Shown here in pieces: positions 1-15,044 of a DNA stretch of 64,000 nucleotides. The notes below the pieces were generated by a model. The model was not told the DNA's origin. It did not search any database and saw only the letters and a list, made by a program, of their open reading frames with translations. Source of the DNA: Mesostigma viride (taxonomy: Eukaryota > Streptophyta > Mesostigmatophyceae > Mesostigmatales > Mesostigmataceae). Location of the stretch: assembly GCA_009746045.1 (NCBI GenBank), contig RPFO01002272.1, forward strand, positions 187,001-251,000. Direction: 5' to 3'. How positions within the stretch are numbered: position 1 is the first letter of the stretch; each line of letters begins with the position of its first letter. Made by a program: the position numbers and the translations under genes.

Positions 1-44
1 GTGGCCGGTGTGGCGGCGTGGCCGGCGCGGCCGTGAAGCTTTAA

Positions 45-4207
<4,163 letters not shown>

Positions 4208-5129
4208 CCCGTTACTGCTTGAGTCATTGTGAGCTCATGGTTCACCCTGTCGAGCCAAGAATGTTCGGTTGGCCGGGCGTGTGTGCCTGCGATGCTGCGC
4301 TACCTTGCTCCTCCTGACGCTTCCCGCAATACATGGGACTTTTGAATGGGTTTGTATCGCGCCACGTCAGCAGGCGTGTCTGCCAAGAACGCCACACCTC
4401 GCGTGTGCTGCAATCCCTGCAAGTGGTATGCGGTGGAGGCCATCTCAGGTTGCATGCGCAGCAGAATGTCTGTCACATGGGCTGTGGTTCACAGCAGCAA
4501 CGTGGTTTCTTTTAGTTCCACGAGAAAACTTTTGGTGGGGCCTCCTTGGTGTGTTTGTTGGCTGGGTGGAGCATACTGGAACTGCTGGGTGTGCCCCTAT
4601 CTGACGCCCAACCCTGAGCTGCGGTTCATGAAGCAGGGGAGAGCCCAAATGCCCTGGGCGGTGTGTGATGAAGTTGGGTGATGAGTTGGGCTCAGATGCC
4701 CTGCTCGAGGGGACATCTGGCAAGCTTCTGCACCTGAAATATTTAGCCAGCGATTCTTTTAATTCCCATGCTTCTGGTGCAGCCGTGGCGAGAGGCCTAG
4801 GTGTGCTATTCCATAGCAACGTGCTCTGGCTAGGTTGTTCAAAATTAAAGTATTTCCGCGCGTTTGTCAGGCTTGGCAACGGGCAGCACCCAGGGGGCAG
4901 CTTGTATAGATCATGCTAGAGAAATATGAGTGTTGCGACCCCTTCGAGGCCTGTGTCGACAATGTTGAATTCTTAATTGCAGCTGACCGTGGATGGATTA
5001 GCGTTACAGGAACTACATGCGCACGCATGCCGTCATCAAGCGTAGGGCAGCGGGCTCTGATGAAGGATGTTGACAATCATGTGGCATATGCGACATGGAC
5101 GCAAAAATTTTCTTGATGTGGTGCCCATC
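4208..5129. other. Intergenic, nothing recognised
   Basis: About 0.9 kb after the phosphatase gene. Only short open frames without recognisable motifs are present on either strand. It presumably includes 3' untranslated sequence. Confidence 0.5.
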
Positions 5130-5361
5130 CACGATCTAGCAAAATTAAAACTAAACTGTAACATATCTCCATTGGGAGTACACGTACATGTAGCACATAT
5201 CCCTGAGAAGGGGCATATGGCTTTTAATACATGGCTGGTTGTCTCTTTGATATGGCTTTTAATACATTCTGGGCTACTTCCTGCGAGGGTAGGGTGTAAA
5301 CTACACTTGCTCTGGGTGCACAAAGTGCGTTCACCTGCACCACTATGTATTCCAGCATCTA
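5130..5361 (-). mobile_element. N1-family retroelement 3' end fragment
   Basis: Read on the minus strand this is the N1 3' UTR. Shared landmarks are a Cys-poor non-coding block with CTTCTCAGGG, then an imperfect CTCCcAAtGGAG hairpin and an AT-rich tail near 5130-5160. It is 5'-truncated and contains an 18-bp insertion of another element at 5233-5250. Confidence 0.55.
5233..5250 (+). mobile_element. 18-bp 3'-terminal insertion of the YIDD-RT (PLE-like) element
   Basis: The 18 bp GGCTGGTTGTCTCTTTGA matches the extreme 3' end of the longer copies at 12890 and 49185. It is bracketed by a perfect 17-bp duplication, TATGGCTTTTAATACAT, at 5216-5232 and 5251-5267. This is the expected footprint of target-primed reverse transcription that aborted after a few bases. 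Confidence 0.7.
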
Positions 5362-5795
5362 ATTAATTAATTAATTAATTAAAATCATAGCTCCGTTGGG
5401 AGCATATGTAACACATAGCCCTGAGAAAGGGGCATCTATGGGTTTGTAATACAATCAGGGCTACAACCTGCAGGTGGAGGATGTACAACTGTCACCTGCT
5501 CTGGGTGCACAAGGTGCACCTGCACCGCCATGATGGTTCATGCCTCCTTAACAAGCACAGGCACCCAGGGGGGGCTTGAGGAGAGGGCCTAGAAGACCTG
5601 CATGACATATGGGGTGGAGGGTATGTGGCTAGGCTATAGCTAGTGTACACATGGCATCTCAGCAGAGAGTAACTCCCTGCATAGGCATCGCATGTAAGGC
5701 GCCTCCCAGCATCTAAGGCGCGGACATAGGGTGAGAGATCATCATGGCGGGAGCGCACGAGTTTAATATTAATTATTTATTAATTAATTATTTAA
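5362..5795 (-). mobile_element. N1-type retroelement 3' end fragment (diverged)
   Basis: The minus-strand 3' UTR ends in a CTCCCAACGGAG-type hairpin and an AATT-repeat tail at 5362-5385. It shares blocks with the N1 3' UTR, such as the segment containing TTGTATTACAAACC in place of the usual version. Its 5' side abuts another AATT-rich tail at 5765-5800. Confidence 0.5.
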
Positions 5796-6305
5796 TTAAT
5801 AAGCGCACGTGACTGCGTCATGCACGTGGGTGCTGGCCCATACAGATCGAGTAAAGGAATCTTCAACCCTATATACACAGCGAGAAGGACTAGGGAGGGC
5901 GCCCTAGCTTCTCTCACTGCCGCAAGTGGGCAGGCCACAGAGCGCTCTCTCCCTGCATCATGGTGCATGCCGGGGCGCAAAACTGTGGGTGCAATACAAC
6001 CAGTGCAATACCATAGGTAGGCTGTATCAATTAATTAATTAAATTATTTAATTAATAGAGGATTATTGGCGGTTCTGTTCCTCTCGATCTCGGGTCGCAA
6101 AAGGTTGCACATGCAACCTCCCTTTTTTGGACGCTGCATGGACAACGATCTGATCCCCGCGCTCAGCAACAGCGCAGCGACGCGACCTGTGGCCGGAGTA
6201 CCTCCGCCACAAGAAAGACCTAAAGAAGCCCAAGGTGTTCTCTACCATATCCAGGGGCGGGGACTTGATCGTTAACAACCAGCTGTGGAAGGCCCCCTCG
6301 GGCTA
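5796..6305. mobile_element. N2-type retroelement fragments around an AATT tail
   Basis: Positions 5796-6025 share GCAAACTGTGGGTGCAATA-like sequence with the N2 3' UTR near 46010 (- orientation). After an AATT-rich stretch at 6029-6057, 6120-6305 on the plus strand encodes a broken ORF1 C-terminus (RDLWPEYLRHKK, then a GGDLIVNNQLW block) like that of N2 at 46300-46550. Confidence 0.5.
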
Positions 6306-6419
6306 GACTATCAGTAGACACACCCATGCATGCATGTTGCATGGGCCGGTGATGCAACCTGGATCGACACTCCTAGCAATACCATAAGACACGCAAATGC
6401 AGGGTGCGGACAACGTAAG

Positions 6420-6704
6420 TAATGCATTAAATTAAAATAAATTATAACACGCCTCCGTTGGGAGATCATGTAGCATGTATATGATTCCTTGATGGATGGG
6501 TGGGGTGGAAGGAGCCGCGTAATCGAACTAACCCAACTCTAATCTAGCTAGTCTAGAAAAGTCCTAACTACCCTACTCATCAAAACGCCTCCTCCGCTTG
6601 GGGGGAGGTGGTTTGCCCACAGGGTCGGGCGTGTGAGCCTTGACAATCCGCTTCCACCGCGTCTTGTTCTGCATGGCGGTCCAAAGAAGGGAGAGAGAGT
6701 GGAT
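6420..6704 (-). mobile_element. R1 LINE 3' end (RT C-terminus, 3' UTR and tail)
   Basis: On the minus strand it begins exactly at the sequence ATCCACTCTC and encodes the end of the RT ORF (KAHTPDPVGKPPPPK...). The 3' UTR and a hairpin plus AT-rich tail near 6420-6470 follow. It is directly abutted at 6704/6705 by the tail of an N1 fragment, the recurrent junction described in the findings. Confidence 0.7.
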
Positions 6705-6990
6705 TAATTAATTAATTAATTATCAACATCACTCCGTTGGGAGTCAATGTAGCACAGATCCCTGAGAAGGGGCATATGGCTTTTAATACATCCTAGGCTA
6801 CTTCATGCAAGGGTGGGAATGTAAGCTACCCGTGCTCTAGATAGGTGCACCAGGGCACCCGCACCACCATCCATGCTGTCTCAGGTTCAACCCGCCTAAG
6901 GGGAGGATCCTGGCTCGGGGGAGGAAGATCATCATGGCTATACAAGAGCTAGGACATGGCTTCTCGACAGAGAGCATCTCTCTGCATGGC
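6705..6990 (-). mobile_element. N1 3' fragment inserted at the GAGAGTGGAT site
   Basis: The AATT tail (6705-6722) is followed, on the minus strand reading upstream, by the hairpin and about 250 bp of N1 3' UTR. The tail is fused to GAGAGTGGAT (6695-6704) of the R1 RT gene. The 5' side is cut by the tail of N1 copy A. Confidence 0.65.
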
Positions 6991-8860
6991 ATTAATTAAT
7001 TAATTAATTATCAACATCACTCCGTTGGGAGTAGATGTAGCACATAGCCCTGAGAAGGGGCATATGGCTTTTAATACATTCTAGGCTACTTCATGCAAGG
7101 GTGGGAATGTAAGCTACCCCTGCTCTAGGTGCACCAAGGCACCTGCACCCTCATGGTCTATCACGCTATGCCCGGGTAAGGGGGGAGCATGCCTGTGAGG
7201 GAGGAAGATCATCATGGCTATACAAGAGCTAGGACATGGCTTCTCGACAGAGAGCATCTCTCTGCATGGCATAGCATGGCTAAATTCTTAATGCGACATC
7301 CATGGGGGTCCCATTATAGACAAAGCATGGCTAAATGTTGAAGGCATCATCCATGGGGGCCATTATGGGCGCACATGCGCGTGGGCCACATGCTAGGCTA
7401 AGCCTTACTAATCTACACTACTGGTATATATATTCCTAGTCTGAGGTGGCAGGAGGGGGCTGCCAGGGCTTGTGGTCAACGTGGATGACCGCCCCCCTCC
7501 AGTAGACCGGCTTCCCCCTTGCGCTCTGCCGGAGCTGAAGGTAGGTCGGCCATAGCTCGCGTCGCCGTTGTTGCTGGGCCAGGGTCAAGTCGTCGTCCAG
7601 CGTGAAGCGAGTCTCCGAGAGCTTCTTGCGGCATTTAAGGAACGCCAGCTTGTCCGCCATGTACTTAAAGGTGAGGAGCACGGGTGCCGGGCCAGCCTTC
7701 CCCCGCGCGCGGGGGAGGCGGACAGCCGACATGTCCAGCTCACCAGTGAGTAACATGGGGGCAAGAATGGCGCGCTTAAATGGCAGCCTCAAGAAGGCTC
7801 GTGGAGGTCTCACCTGCCTGCTGGTCGAAGTGCTTGACGATGACATTGTGGCTGCGCCGGGCGATGTCGGCTTCCTCGCGAAGGTCGAGGGCTTGTTGCT
7901 TGAGTTGTGCCGAGATGGTGGAGGTGGTGGAGGAGGTGTGCTGCTTAAGCAAGTCCGCCCAGGTGGAGGGAGCATCGCCGGCCGGGCCAGCAGGCGCCGG
8001 CTGGGCGGCGAGGTCCTTCACCGCCTGGGCGGTGAGGCCGGCGGTGTCATGCAAGCTCTCAAGGGCGTTGGCAGTGGCTTGAAGGCGGTGGTCGAGGTCG
8101 AGGAGCTGGGCTTTGATGTCGGCAGTGGAGGCGGAAATGGCAGTGGAGGTGGAGGAGGCGGCGGTGGAAATGTGAGGAAGTTCAGCAGTCAGCGTGCCGC
8201 CGATTGCTGAAATGTCGGCAGCAAGGGGGGTCACGTGCTGCTGAAAGGCTTCCGTGAGGATGGAACGGAATGCGGGGGCGGAGATGGATGGAGCCCAGAT
8301 CTCGCCGTCAGACTTCTGGAGAAGAGAGTTGAGGACGGCGTGTTGGAGTTGGGGGCGGGGACACCCGAACATCTGGCTGATGTTGTGCCAGCGTCGGCCG
8401 TCGTCGACGAGGAGGCGTCCAGTGGCGTGGAGATGGAGGCACAGGTCGTAAAGCGAGGCGTAGTCCCCGAAGAAGATGTGATGCATAGCCTCACTCGGGG
8501 AAATGCGTAATCATCGACCTGGAAAGGTTGGGGCCGAAAGCGCGGTTCCGAGAAGCGTGTTTCCGCCCAGCGTGGCCCTCCAGTTTTGTCGGCGGGGCGG
8601 GCGCGTTTAGGGTCAGGCGATGCCGATGGCGAGGCATTGAGGCCGGGAGGTTGCTGGGCGACCACCAGTGCACGACTAGTGTCACCGCTGCCTGCCGGAT
8701 CTGGCGAAGCGGCAGCCTCAGCTGCCGCATTGTTGAAGGCGAGCGCATCCGCCAAACTGCGTTGCGTCGACGGGCGTTTGCTCGTCATATATTGCGTCGT
8801 AGATTCGGAAAATTATATCAGCATGTGCGTCTTAGAAAGACGAAGCGATAGTGATATTCA
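6991..8860 (-). mobile_element. N1 retroelement copy A (longest ORF1-only copy)
   Basis: On the minus strand it holds a short 5' leader (above 8788), a full-length but frameshifted ORF1 (8788 to 7436), about 420 bp of 3' UTR, the CTCCCAACGGAG hairpin near 7020 and an AATT tail at 6991-7008. No reverse transcriptase lies between ORF1 and the tail. The same order is seen in copies B, C, D and E. Confidence 0.75.
7436..8788 (-). pseudogene. L1 ORF1-like protein of N1 copy A, frameshifted
   Basis: Start ATG at 8788 (MTSKRPSTQRSLADALAF). The frame changes near 8500, continues MHHIFFGDYASLYDLCLHLH with an Ala/Ser/Thr-rich helical middle (ADIKAQLLDLDHRLQATANA), and changes again near 7780. The C-terminal domain contains PVLLTFKYMADKLAF and FTLDDDLTLAQQQRRRELW followed by a GxPVYWRGAVIHVDHKPW block. 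The QxxRRELWPxY block is typical of L1-type ORF1 proteins, which are RNA-binding chaperones of the retroelement particle. About 450 residues if restored, so near full length. I assign it by motif similarity only. Confidence 0.65.
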
Positions 8861-8936
8861 CGACTAAATTCGGTGCTCAAACGTGAAAGTTATGAGCTCC
8901 GACAGCCATGGCTACCTCGTGGCTCGTGGCTCGTAA

Positions 8937-9985
8937 GGGGGGAGCATGCCTGTGAGGGAGGAAGATCATCATGGCTATACAAGAGCTAGGACATGGCTTC
9001 TCGACAGAGAGCATCTCTCTGCATGGCATAGCATGGCTAAATTCTTAATGCAACATCCATGGGGGTCCCATGATAGGCATGGCTTGGCTAAGTTCTGAAG
9101 GCAACATCCATGGGGGCCATTATGGGCGCACATATGCGCGTGGGCCACATGCTAGGCTAAGCCTGACTAATCTACACTACTGGTATATATATTCCTAGTC
9201 TGAGGTGGCAGGAGGGGGCTGCCAGGGCTTGTGGTCAACGTGGATGACCGCCCCCCTCCAGCCGGTATACCGGCTAATCCCCCTTGCGCTCTGCCGGAGC
9301 TGAAGGTAGGTTGGCCATAGCTCGCGTCGCCGCTGTTGCTGGGCCAGGGTCAAGTCGTCGTCCAGCGTGAAGCGAGTCTCCGAGAGCTTCTTGCGGCATG
9401 TACTTAAAGGTGGCGCCAGCTTGTCCGCCATGTACTTAAAGGTGAGGAGCACGGGTGCCGGGCCAGCCTTCCCCCGCGCGCGGGGGAGGCGGACAGCCGA
9501 CATGTCCAGCTCACCAGTGAGTAACATGGGGGCAAGAATGGCGCGCTTAAATGCCCCAAGAAAGCTCGTGGAGGTCTCACCTGCCTGCTGGTCGAAGTGC
9601 TTGACGATGACATTGTGGCTGCGCCGGGCGATGTCGGCTTCCTCGCGAAGGTCGAGGGCTTGTTGCTTGAGTTGTGCCGAGATGGTGGAGGTGGTGGAGG
9701 TGGTGTGCTGCTTAAAGTCCGCCCAGGTGGAGGGAGCATCGCCGGCCGGGCCAGCAGAAGCCGGCTGGGCGGTGAGGCCGGCGGTGTCATGCAAGCTCTC
9801 AAGGGCGTTGGCGGTGGCTTGAAGGCGTTGGTACGAGGTCGAGGAGCTGCATGGGCTTTGATGTCGGCCGATCGGCGGGCGGGCGGAGTGGAGGCGGAAA
9901 TGGCAGTGGAGGTGGCGGTGAGGTGAGGAAGTTCAGCAGCCCGGCCAGCGGACCACCCATTGCTGCGACGTCAGCAGCAAGGGGA
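8937..9985 (-). mobile_element. N1 retroelement copy B (5'-truncated, fused to R1 RT)
   Basis: Contains an ORF1 pseudogene (about 9195-9980) whose open frame spans the point where copy A is shifted, so the two copies decayed independently. The 3' UTR is cut at 8937 without its tail. Its 5' end joins the R1 RT gene exactly at GAGAGTGGAT (9986-9995). Confidence 0.7.
9195..9980 (-). pseudogene. L1 ORF1-like fragment of N1 copy B
   Basis: Open from about 9794 to 9195 with DLREEADIARRSHNVIVKHF, GETSTSFLGAFKRAIL and the FTLDDDLTLAQQQRRRELW block. It carries a small duplication (near 9400-9420, a repeated ATGTACTTAAAGG segment) that disrupts the alignment with copy A. Confidence 0.6.
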
Positions 9986-11095
9986 GAGAGTGGATGCGGT
10001 ATTCAAACTGGGCTGGGACCAGCCAGTAGGTCATCCAGCAACATCTGTACGTAGTTCGTGACATGTTTCCCTACCTTTTTGGCAATGCCCTCGGGGCCAG
10101 GCCAGGTCAGAATGTGCCACCCTGGCTGGCCAAGCTGCTGGGGGCCGGCCAGACCAAGGGCGGCCGGTGTCGACCTGGCTGGTGCGAGCAAGGTGTCCTA
10201 CAAATTCTATCCTACGCTGTCTAATCTCGTCCGAAATACGAGGCATGCCCTGATACAAAGACCCTGATGACGGGCGCTTGGAAAGCCCTACGTTCAGGAC
10301 CTGTCGGAGCATCCTGTAAACTGTGCCGTCTAGCCTAGATGCCAGTGTGGGGGTGAGTGTCCACGCCTCGGCGCCATACGTGAGCACTGTGAGGACGAGG
10401 ACGTCCTTGAAGAGCATGCGCTTGCGGTGTTCGCCCAGGCCCTTGGAGCGCCAGTAGGTGTTGAGCGAACGGAGCCTAGCCCAGGCCAGGCCAATGCGGG
10501 TGTCCACATCGTCGGCTGTGTCAGGAAGCCAGCTCCCTAACAGTTTGAAGCGGTCGCGGAACGGGACCGTCGTCCCGTCGAGCAGGCGCGGCAGCGGCGG
10601 TGGACTGGAGGCCCCAATCACCATCGCCTCAGTTTTGACACTAATCTCCATCCCCACCGCCCTCGCCTCCAGGCCCAGACAGTCCAGCCAGGTCTGAATG
10701 TGCATGCTCGGGGCGCGCGATGAGGGTGGTGTCATCCGCATAAATCAGGTCGGCCAGGCGGTAGCCAGGCTCAACCCCGCCGTGCTCTTTCTCGATCGTT
10801 AAGGATGTCCAAGCCTGGCAGTAAAGCGCGCACGTGCTCGGCGCATGACGTGATCCACGACAATCATGAACTGGTATGGGGACAGGACACAACCTTGCCA
10901 CACCCCGTGGTGAAGGGGGAATGGTGGGGTGGTGCCTTCCGCAGTCCGCACTACTGCCTGTGAGCCCTCATACAGCCGGCGAATGGCAGCAATAAACGCA
11001 GGTGGCACTCGATCCAGAGCTACTAGGATGGCCCAAAGAGCCTCCCAGAGGACCGTGTCAAAGGCCTTGATACAGTCAACGCCGTCGCAGCACAT
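9986..11095 (-). pseudogene. R1 LINE reverse transcriptase fragment, frameshifted
   Basis: On the minus strand, pieces in different frames give the ordered RT blocks CIKAFDTVLWEALWAIL, GVWQGCVLSPYQF, YRLADLIYADDTTL (catalytic YADD), LEARAVGMEISVKTEAM and FKLLGSWLPDTADD. The thumb-like tail follows (VLTVLTYGAEAWTL, then GHLARTSQVD). At least two frame changes are present. The fragment stops at ATCCACTCTC where N1 copy B begins. Non-LTR RT of the YADD type; the clade was not determined. Confidence 0.7.
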
Positions 11096-11100
11096 GCAGC

Positions 11101-12045
11101 TCCGACATGCAGCAGCAGACGCTCGACCTCCGCGAGGAGGCCGAGCTCATCGCCAAGCGCAGCCATTGTCAAGAACTTCGACATGGAGGAAGGTGAGAAT
11201 TCCGAGAAGCTTGCACGTGCGTTTGAGAGAGAAATTCTTAGTCGCATGGGCCTTACTGGTGAGATCGAGCTGGTCGCCCACCGCCTTCCCCGCGCGGCGC
11301 GCGCGGGGTAAGGCAGGGGCGCCCCCGCTCCTTCTCACCTTTTAGAACCCGGCGGACGAGATTTCTTTTCTCCGACGCCGCAAGCGGCGCGAGAAGACTC
11401 TCTTCACCCTTGACGATGACTTGACCCTGGCGCAGCAACAACGGCGACGGGAGCTATGGCTGACCTATACCTCCAGCTCCGGCAGACCAAGGCGGGGCAG
11501 CGCCGGTGTACTGGAAGGGGGCGGCCATCTACGTCGGCCACAAGCCCTGCATGGCAAGGGACCCCCGCGGCCCCAGTGACTCCAGACGCCCCAGCTTAGG
11601 GGAATACAGCAGTAGTAGTGTAGAATAGATAGACCGTGGCCATGTACATGTACGCCTCCTACAGGCACTACTATATACCAGCTGAGCCACGAGCATTATT
11701 TAACCATGTACATGTGTGCCTATGATGTGCCACACTCCAGATGATGCCTAGTTTTATTTAGTTATGCTGTGCGCATGCAGAAAGCTGCTCTCTGCTGAGA
11801 TGCCACGCTCTAGTTTTTTGTATTGCTATCATGATCTTCCCCCACGTACATGACATGCTCCCCCTACTAGCTTAGCTGGGCATAGCGTGATCGATCATGA
11901 CCTCGGTGCAGGTGCCCTGGTGCACCTAGAGCAAGTGTCGTTTACATTCCCACACTTGCAGGAAGTAGCTTAGAATGTATTTTAGGCCATATGCCCCTTC
12001 TCAAGGGCTATGTCATATGTGCTACATATATATTATAATTACAGC
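11101..12045 (+). mobile_element. N1 retroelement copy C (ORF1 remnant, 3' UTR)
   Basis: Plus-strand ORF1 remnant at about 11101-11630 (TLDLREEAEL, ENSEKLARAFEREILSRMG, then the LDDDLTLAQQQRRREL block in another frame). About 400 bp of N1 3' UTR follows, ending near 12045, where the hairpin is lost. It is joined head to head with the minus-strand R1 RT at about 11095. Confidence 0.6.
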
Positions 12046-12085
12046 TAGCAGAGTGAAATCACTCAAACCAAAGCAAACGCCCAGC

Positions 12086-12890
12086 TATAAAGGTGTTGTT
12101 CTTTCTCAGTTACATCGTTTTTCCCGTCTTTGTTCTTATCGTGTTGATTTCATCACGACTCTTGTTGAGCTCCTGCAGCGTTTATTGGTCAAAGACTATG
12201 ACCGAGCCATTATGCTCCGTCAAGTCCGATGTTTTTTGCAACGTCACCCACATCTGTTCGGTGCTGCCCCTTGGCACAAGCTCTACAAACAGGTCGTGGA
12301 CCGGCTGGATCGCATAGTATCTCCGCACATCTGAACCCTGTGATGCCAGATCTCCTTTGCGGCCGTTCCGAGCTTGGCACTGGATTCGTTGTCCACATCG
12401 TCGCGTCGCTGCCGCAACACGATGTTTTCTGGCATACGCGGGCTTTTGGTTCCCGCCGCACATTTGAAAGTGCTGTCCTCCGGCTTTTTGTCTTTGCACC
12501 GTGTGCAGTTCTTGGACGTTTGGAATCATGGCATGGCTAACGTGATGACTGACTAGCTAGACCTTTTCAGTGGTTTTCCATTTGCGGGTATTTCCTCGTA
12601 AATGGTGGGAGAGCGATCGCAGCAACTGGTGCTCACCACTAGACACTCCCGGCCAGCTAGGCTAGAAACACACGCCCTGATCAAGCATGCTGTTTCCGGC
12701 CCCACCGTCTAGGTCATCTAGTCGCTCCACACGTAAGCCAGCCATAATTTCAATGCACAAGGATACACATTTCCATCACCATTCATCTTCATCATCCTGA
12801 ACGACTCGAAAACGCGGAAAAGATAACGGCAGGCTCGAGCTACCATGGTCCGGATTCTCCCGATTTCTGGCCTGCGCTGGTTGTCTCTTT
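12086..12890 (+). mobile_element. YIDD-RT (PLE-like) element, 3' copy
   Basis: Near-identical to 48376-49185. It holds the last 80 or so codons of the RT ORF (GVVLSQLHRFSRLCSYRVDF to the stop at 12334), then about 550 bp of 3' UTR ending GGTTGTCTCTTTGA. The catalytic part is missing. Confidence 0.7.
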
Positions 12891-13008
12891 GATAAACCTA
12901 TATACAGAGCCATGGATGTCAAAGCTCTATACTACGATAAGACCAATGGAAACGCCTAACGGGAGGAACCTAATAGCCCTGCTGCACCGCAAAATCAGCC
13001 CGCGTACG

Positions 13009-13195
13009 GCGGAGCATTAATTAATTAGGAACATAACTCCGTTGGGAGTATATGTAGCACATAACCCTGAGAAGGGGCATATGAGCCTATAATACATTCT
13101 AAGCTACTTCCTGCAAGGGTGGGAATGTAAACAACACTTACTCTAGGTGCACCAGGGCACCCGCACCCTCATGGTCTATCACGGCGGCGGAGCAT
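13009..13195 (-). mobile_element. N1 retroelement 3' end fragment
   Basis: AATT tail (13016-13027), then CTCCGTTGGGAG and about 150 bp of N1 3' UTR read on the minus strand. Confidence 0.6.
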
Positions 13196-13224
13196 GATAC
13201 ATATATATACTCGCTCTACACGTA

Positions 13225-13382
13225 AGCCAGCCATAATTTCAATGCACAAGGATACACATTTCCATTACCATGCATCTTCATCATCCTGAACGACTCGAAC
13301 ACGCGGACAAGATAACGGCAGGCTCGAGCTACCATGGTCCGGATTCTCCCGATTTCTGGCCTGCGCTGGTTGTCTCCTTGAT
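13225..13382 (+). mobile_element. YIDD-RT (PLE-like) element, 157-bp 3' fragment
   Basis: Matches the last about 160 bp of the copies at 12725-12890 and 49020-49185, ending GGTTGTCTCCTTGA. Possible short target duplication TATATAC on both sides (about 13204-13210 and 13382-13388). Confidence 0.65.
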
Positions 13383-14220
13383 ATATACTCCCAACGGAGT
13401 TATCTTCTCATCTTTGACAGCCCAGCGGACAAGATTTCGTTTCTCAGACGCCGCAAGCGGCTCGCGAACACTCCCTTCACCGTGGACGACGACTTGACCC
13501 TGGCGCAGCAACAACGGCGACGGGAGCTATATGGCCGACCTACATCCAGCTCCGGCAGACCAAGGCGGGCCAGCCGGTCTGCCGGTGTACTGGAAGGGGG
13601 CGGCCATCTACGTCGGCCACAAGCCCTGGCACGCGACCCCCTCAACCACCGCGGCCCCAGCGACTCCGGCAGCCCCAGCCTAGGGGAATACAGCAGCAGT
13701 AGTGTAGAATAGATAGACAGTGGCCTAGCTGGCCTTGTACATGCCCGCCTACTACAGGCACTATACCAGAGCTCTGAGCCTAGCCTTTTCTAGTCATGTA
13801 CATGTGTGCCTATGGTGAGCCACCCTCCAGATGATAGCTTTATTTCATTATGCAGTGCCCATGCAGGGGGTCACTCCCTGCTGAGAAGCCATGCCCTAGC
13901 TTTTGTATAGCTGTGCTGATCTTCCCCACCTATGACAGGCTCCCCTTTGCTGGGTGTTGCCTGAAACTCTGGGTGGTGCAGGTGCCCTAGTGCACCTAGA
14001 GCAAGTGTTGTTTACATTCCCACCCTTGCAGGAAGTAGCTTAGAATGTATGATAGGCCATATGCCCCTTCTCTGGGCTATGTGCTACATATACTCCCAAC
14101 GGAGTTATGTTACAATTCAATTCAATTCAATTCAATTCCATTCAATTCAATTCAACGGAGTTATGTTCCTAATGAATTAATCAATCAATCAATCAATTAA
14201 TTAATTAATTAATTAATTAA
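13383..14220 (+). mobile_element. N1 retroelement copy D with compound tail
   Basis: A short broken ORF1 C-terminus (about 13405-13690, LDDDLTLAQQQRRREL-type block) is followed by the N1 3' UTR. A CTCCCAACGGAGTTATG hairpin at about 14092-14110 follows, then an ATTCA-rich tail, a second partial hairpin copy (ACGGAGTTATGTTCC) at 14154-14170 and an AATC/AATT tail to 14220. The doubled end suggests a second insertion, or template slippage, at the tail. Confidence 0.65.
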
Positions 14221-14359
14221 TGCAACAGACATCCGCCAGCCGAGCTAGCTAGTACGTGAGGCGTCTCGCCTAGCCAGTGAGCACTGCTGGCCGGTTTGTT
14301 CCGTACGTCTCCATAGCAATGCTATGCTCACACTGGTATATAATTATTAACTAATTAAT

Positions 14360-14480
14360 TACCCACAATTGCTCAATTACTTTATCAAACTCGTGCTCGA
14401 TCCTACGTCAACTGGGGCGTCACGGAGCATTAATCCGGCCGGGCGATCGATGGATGGATATGGGTGCATGCAATCCTACG
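14360..14480 (-). mobile_element. R2 LINE 3' end fragment (diverged)
   Basis: On the minus strand it resembles the R2 3' end at 43165-43232: GGGTTAATGCTCCGTGAC followed by a longer loop and GAGCACGAG, then an AATT tail at 14350-14362. Confidence 0.5.
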
Positions 14481-14745
14481 CGCAGGCACACATGCGAGCC
14501 CCTGTGGGAAAGCCCCCTCCCCCCCAAAGGAAGGGGCGCCTTGCTGAGTAGTAGAGTAGCTAGCATTTTGGTAGATTCAATTCGAGTTAGCTTAAATTAG
14601 TTCTTGCGGCTCCGCTCACCCCCACCCACTAGCAATGGCATACATGAGCATATCATTTACTATTTTATCGATTGGCACTACATGACCTCCCAACGGAGTA
14701 ACGTATATCCGTAAATTCAATTTAAATTTAATTTAATTAAAATGT
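14481..14745 (+). mobile_element. R1-like LINE 3' end
   Basis: Plus strand: the RT C-terminus APVGKPPPPQRKGRLAE with stop at about 14551, a short 3' UTR, CATGACCTCCCAACGGAG near 14680-14698, then an AATTT-rich tail to about 14745. Confidence 0.55.
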
Positions 14746-14805
14746 TATATCGTAATTGATATACTATCGATCTGGTTGTCGATCGCATTGATAGGTACAC
14801 GAAGT

Positions 14806-15044
14806 GAGACAACTATTCAGGGCGCATGGTGGTCCAACGTCGTGAAAGGAGGAGCTAAAAGTAGCTGTCTGAGAGCAAAGGCGCAAAGGCGCATACGTAT
14901 CAATGAGAAAATACTGGAGTATACTGGATTATTAATCAATACTTGATGGTGCGCATCATGATCGATGTAAACTAGTTTTATGTTATATCGCATACCATTG
15001 GCTTCACACACACACACACACACACACTCAGGAATAGTTGTCTC
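14806..15044. repeat. 13-bp inverted repeat flanking a (CA)n stretch
   Basis: GAGACAACTATTC at 14806-14818 recurs in perfect inverted orientation at 15032-15044, enclosing 213 bp with a (CA)n run at 15006-15027. No convincing target duplication flanks it, so a MITE is only one possibility. The rest of 14746-15540 shows no gene. Confidence 0.5.

Noticed and set aside
14806..15044. MITE with 13-bp inverted ends
   Set aside because: No matching target duplication and no second copy in the window; kept only as an inverted repeat.
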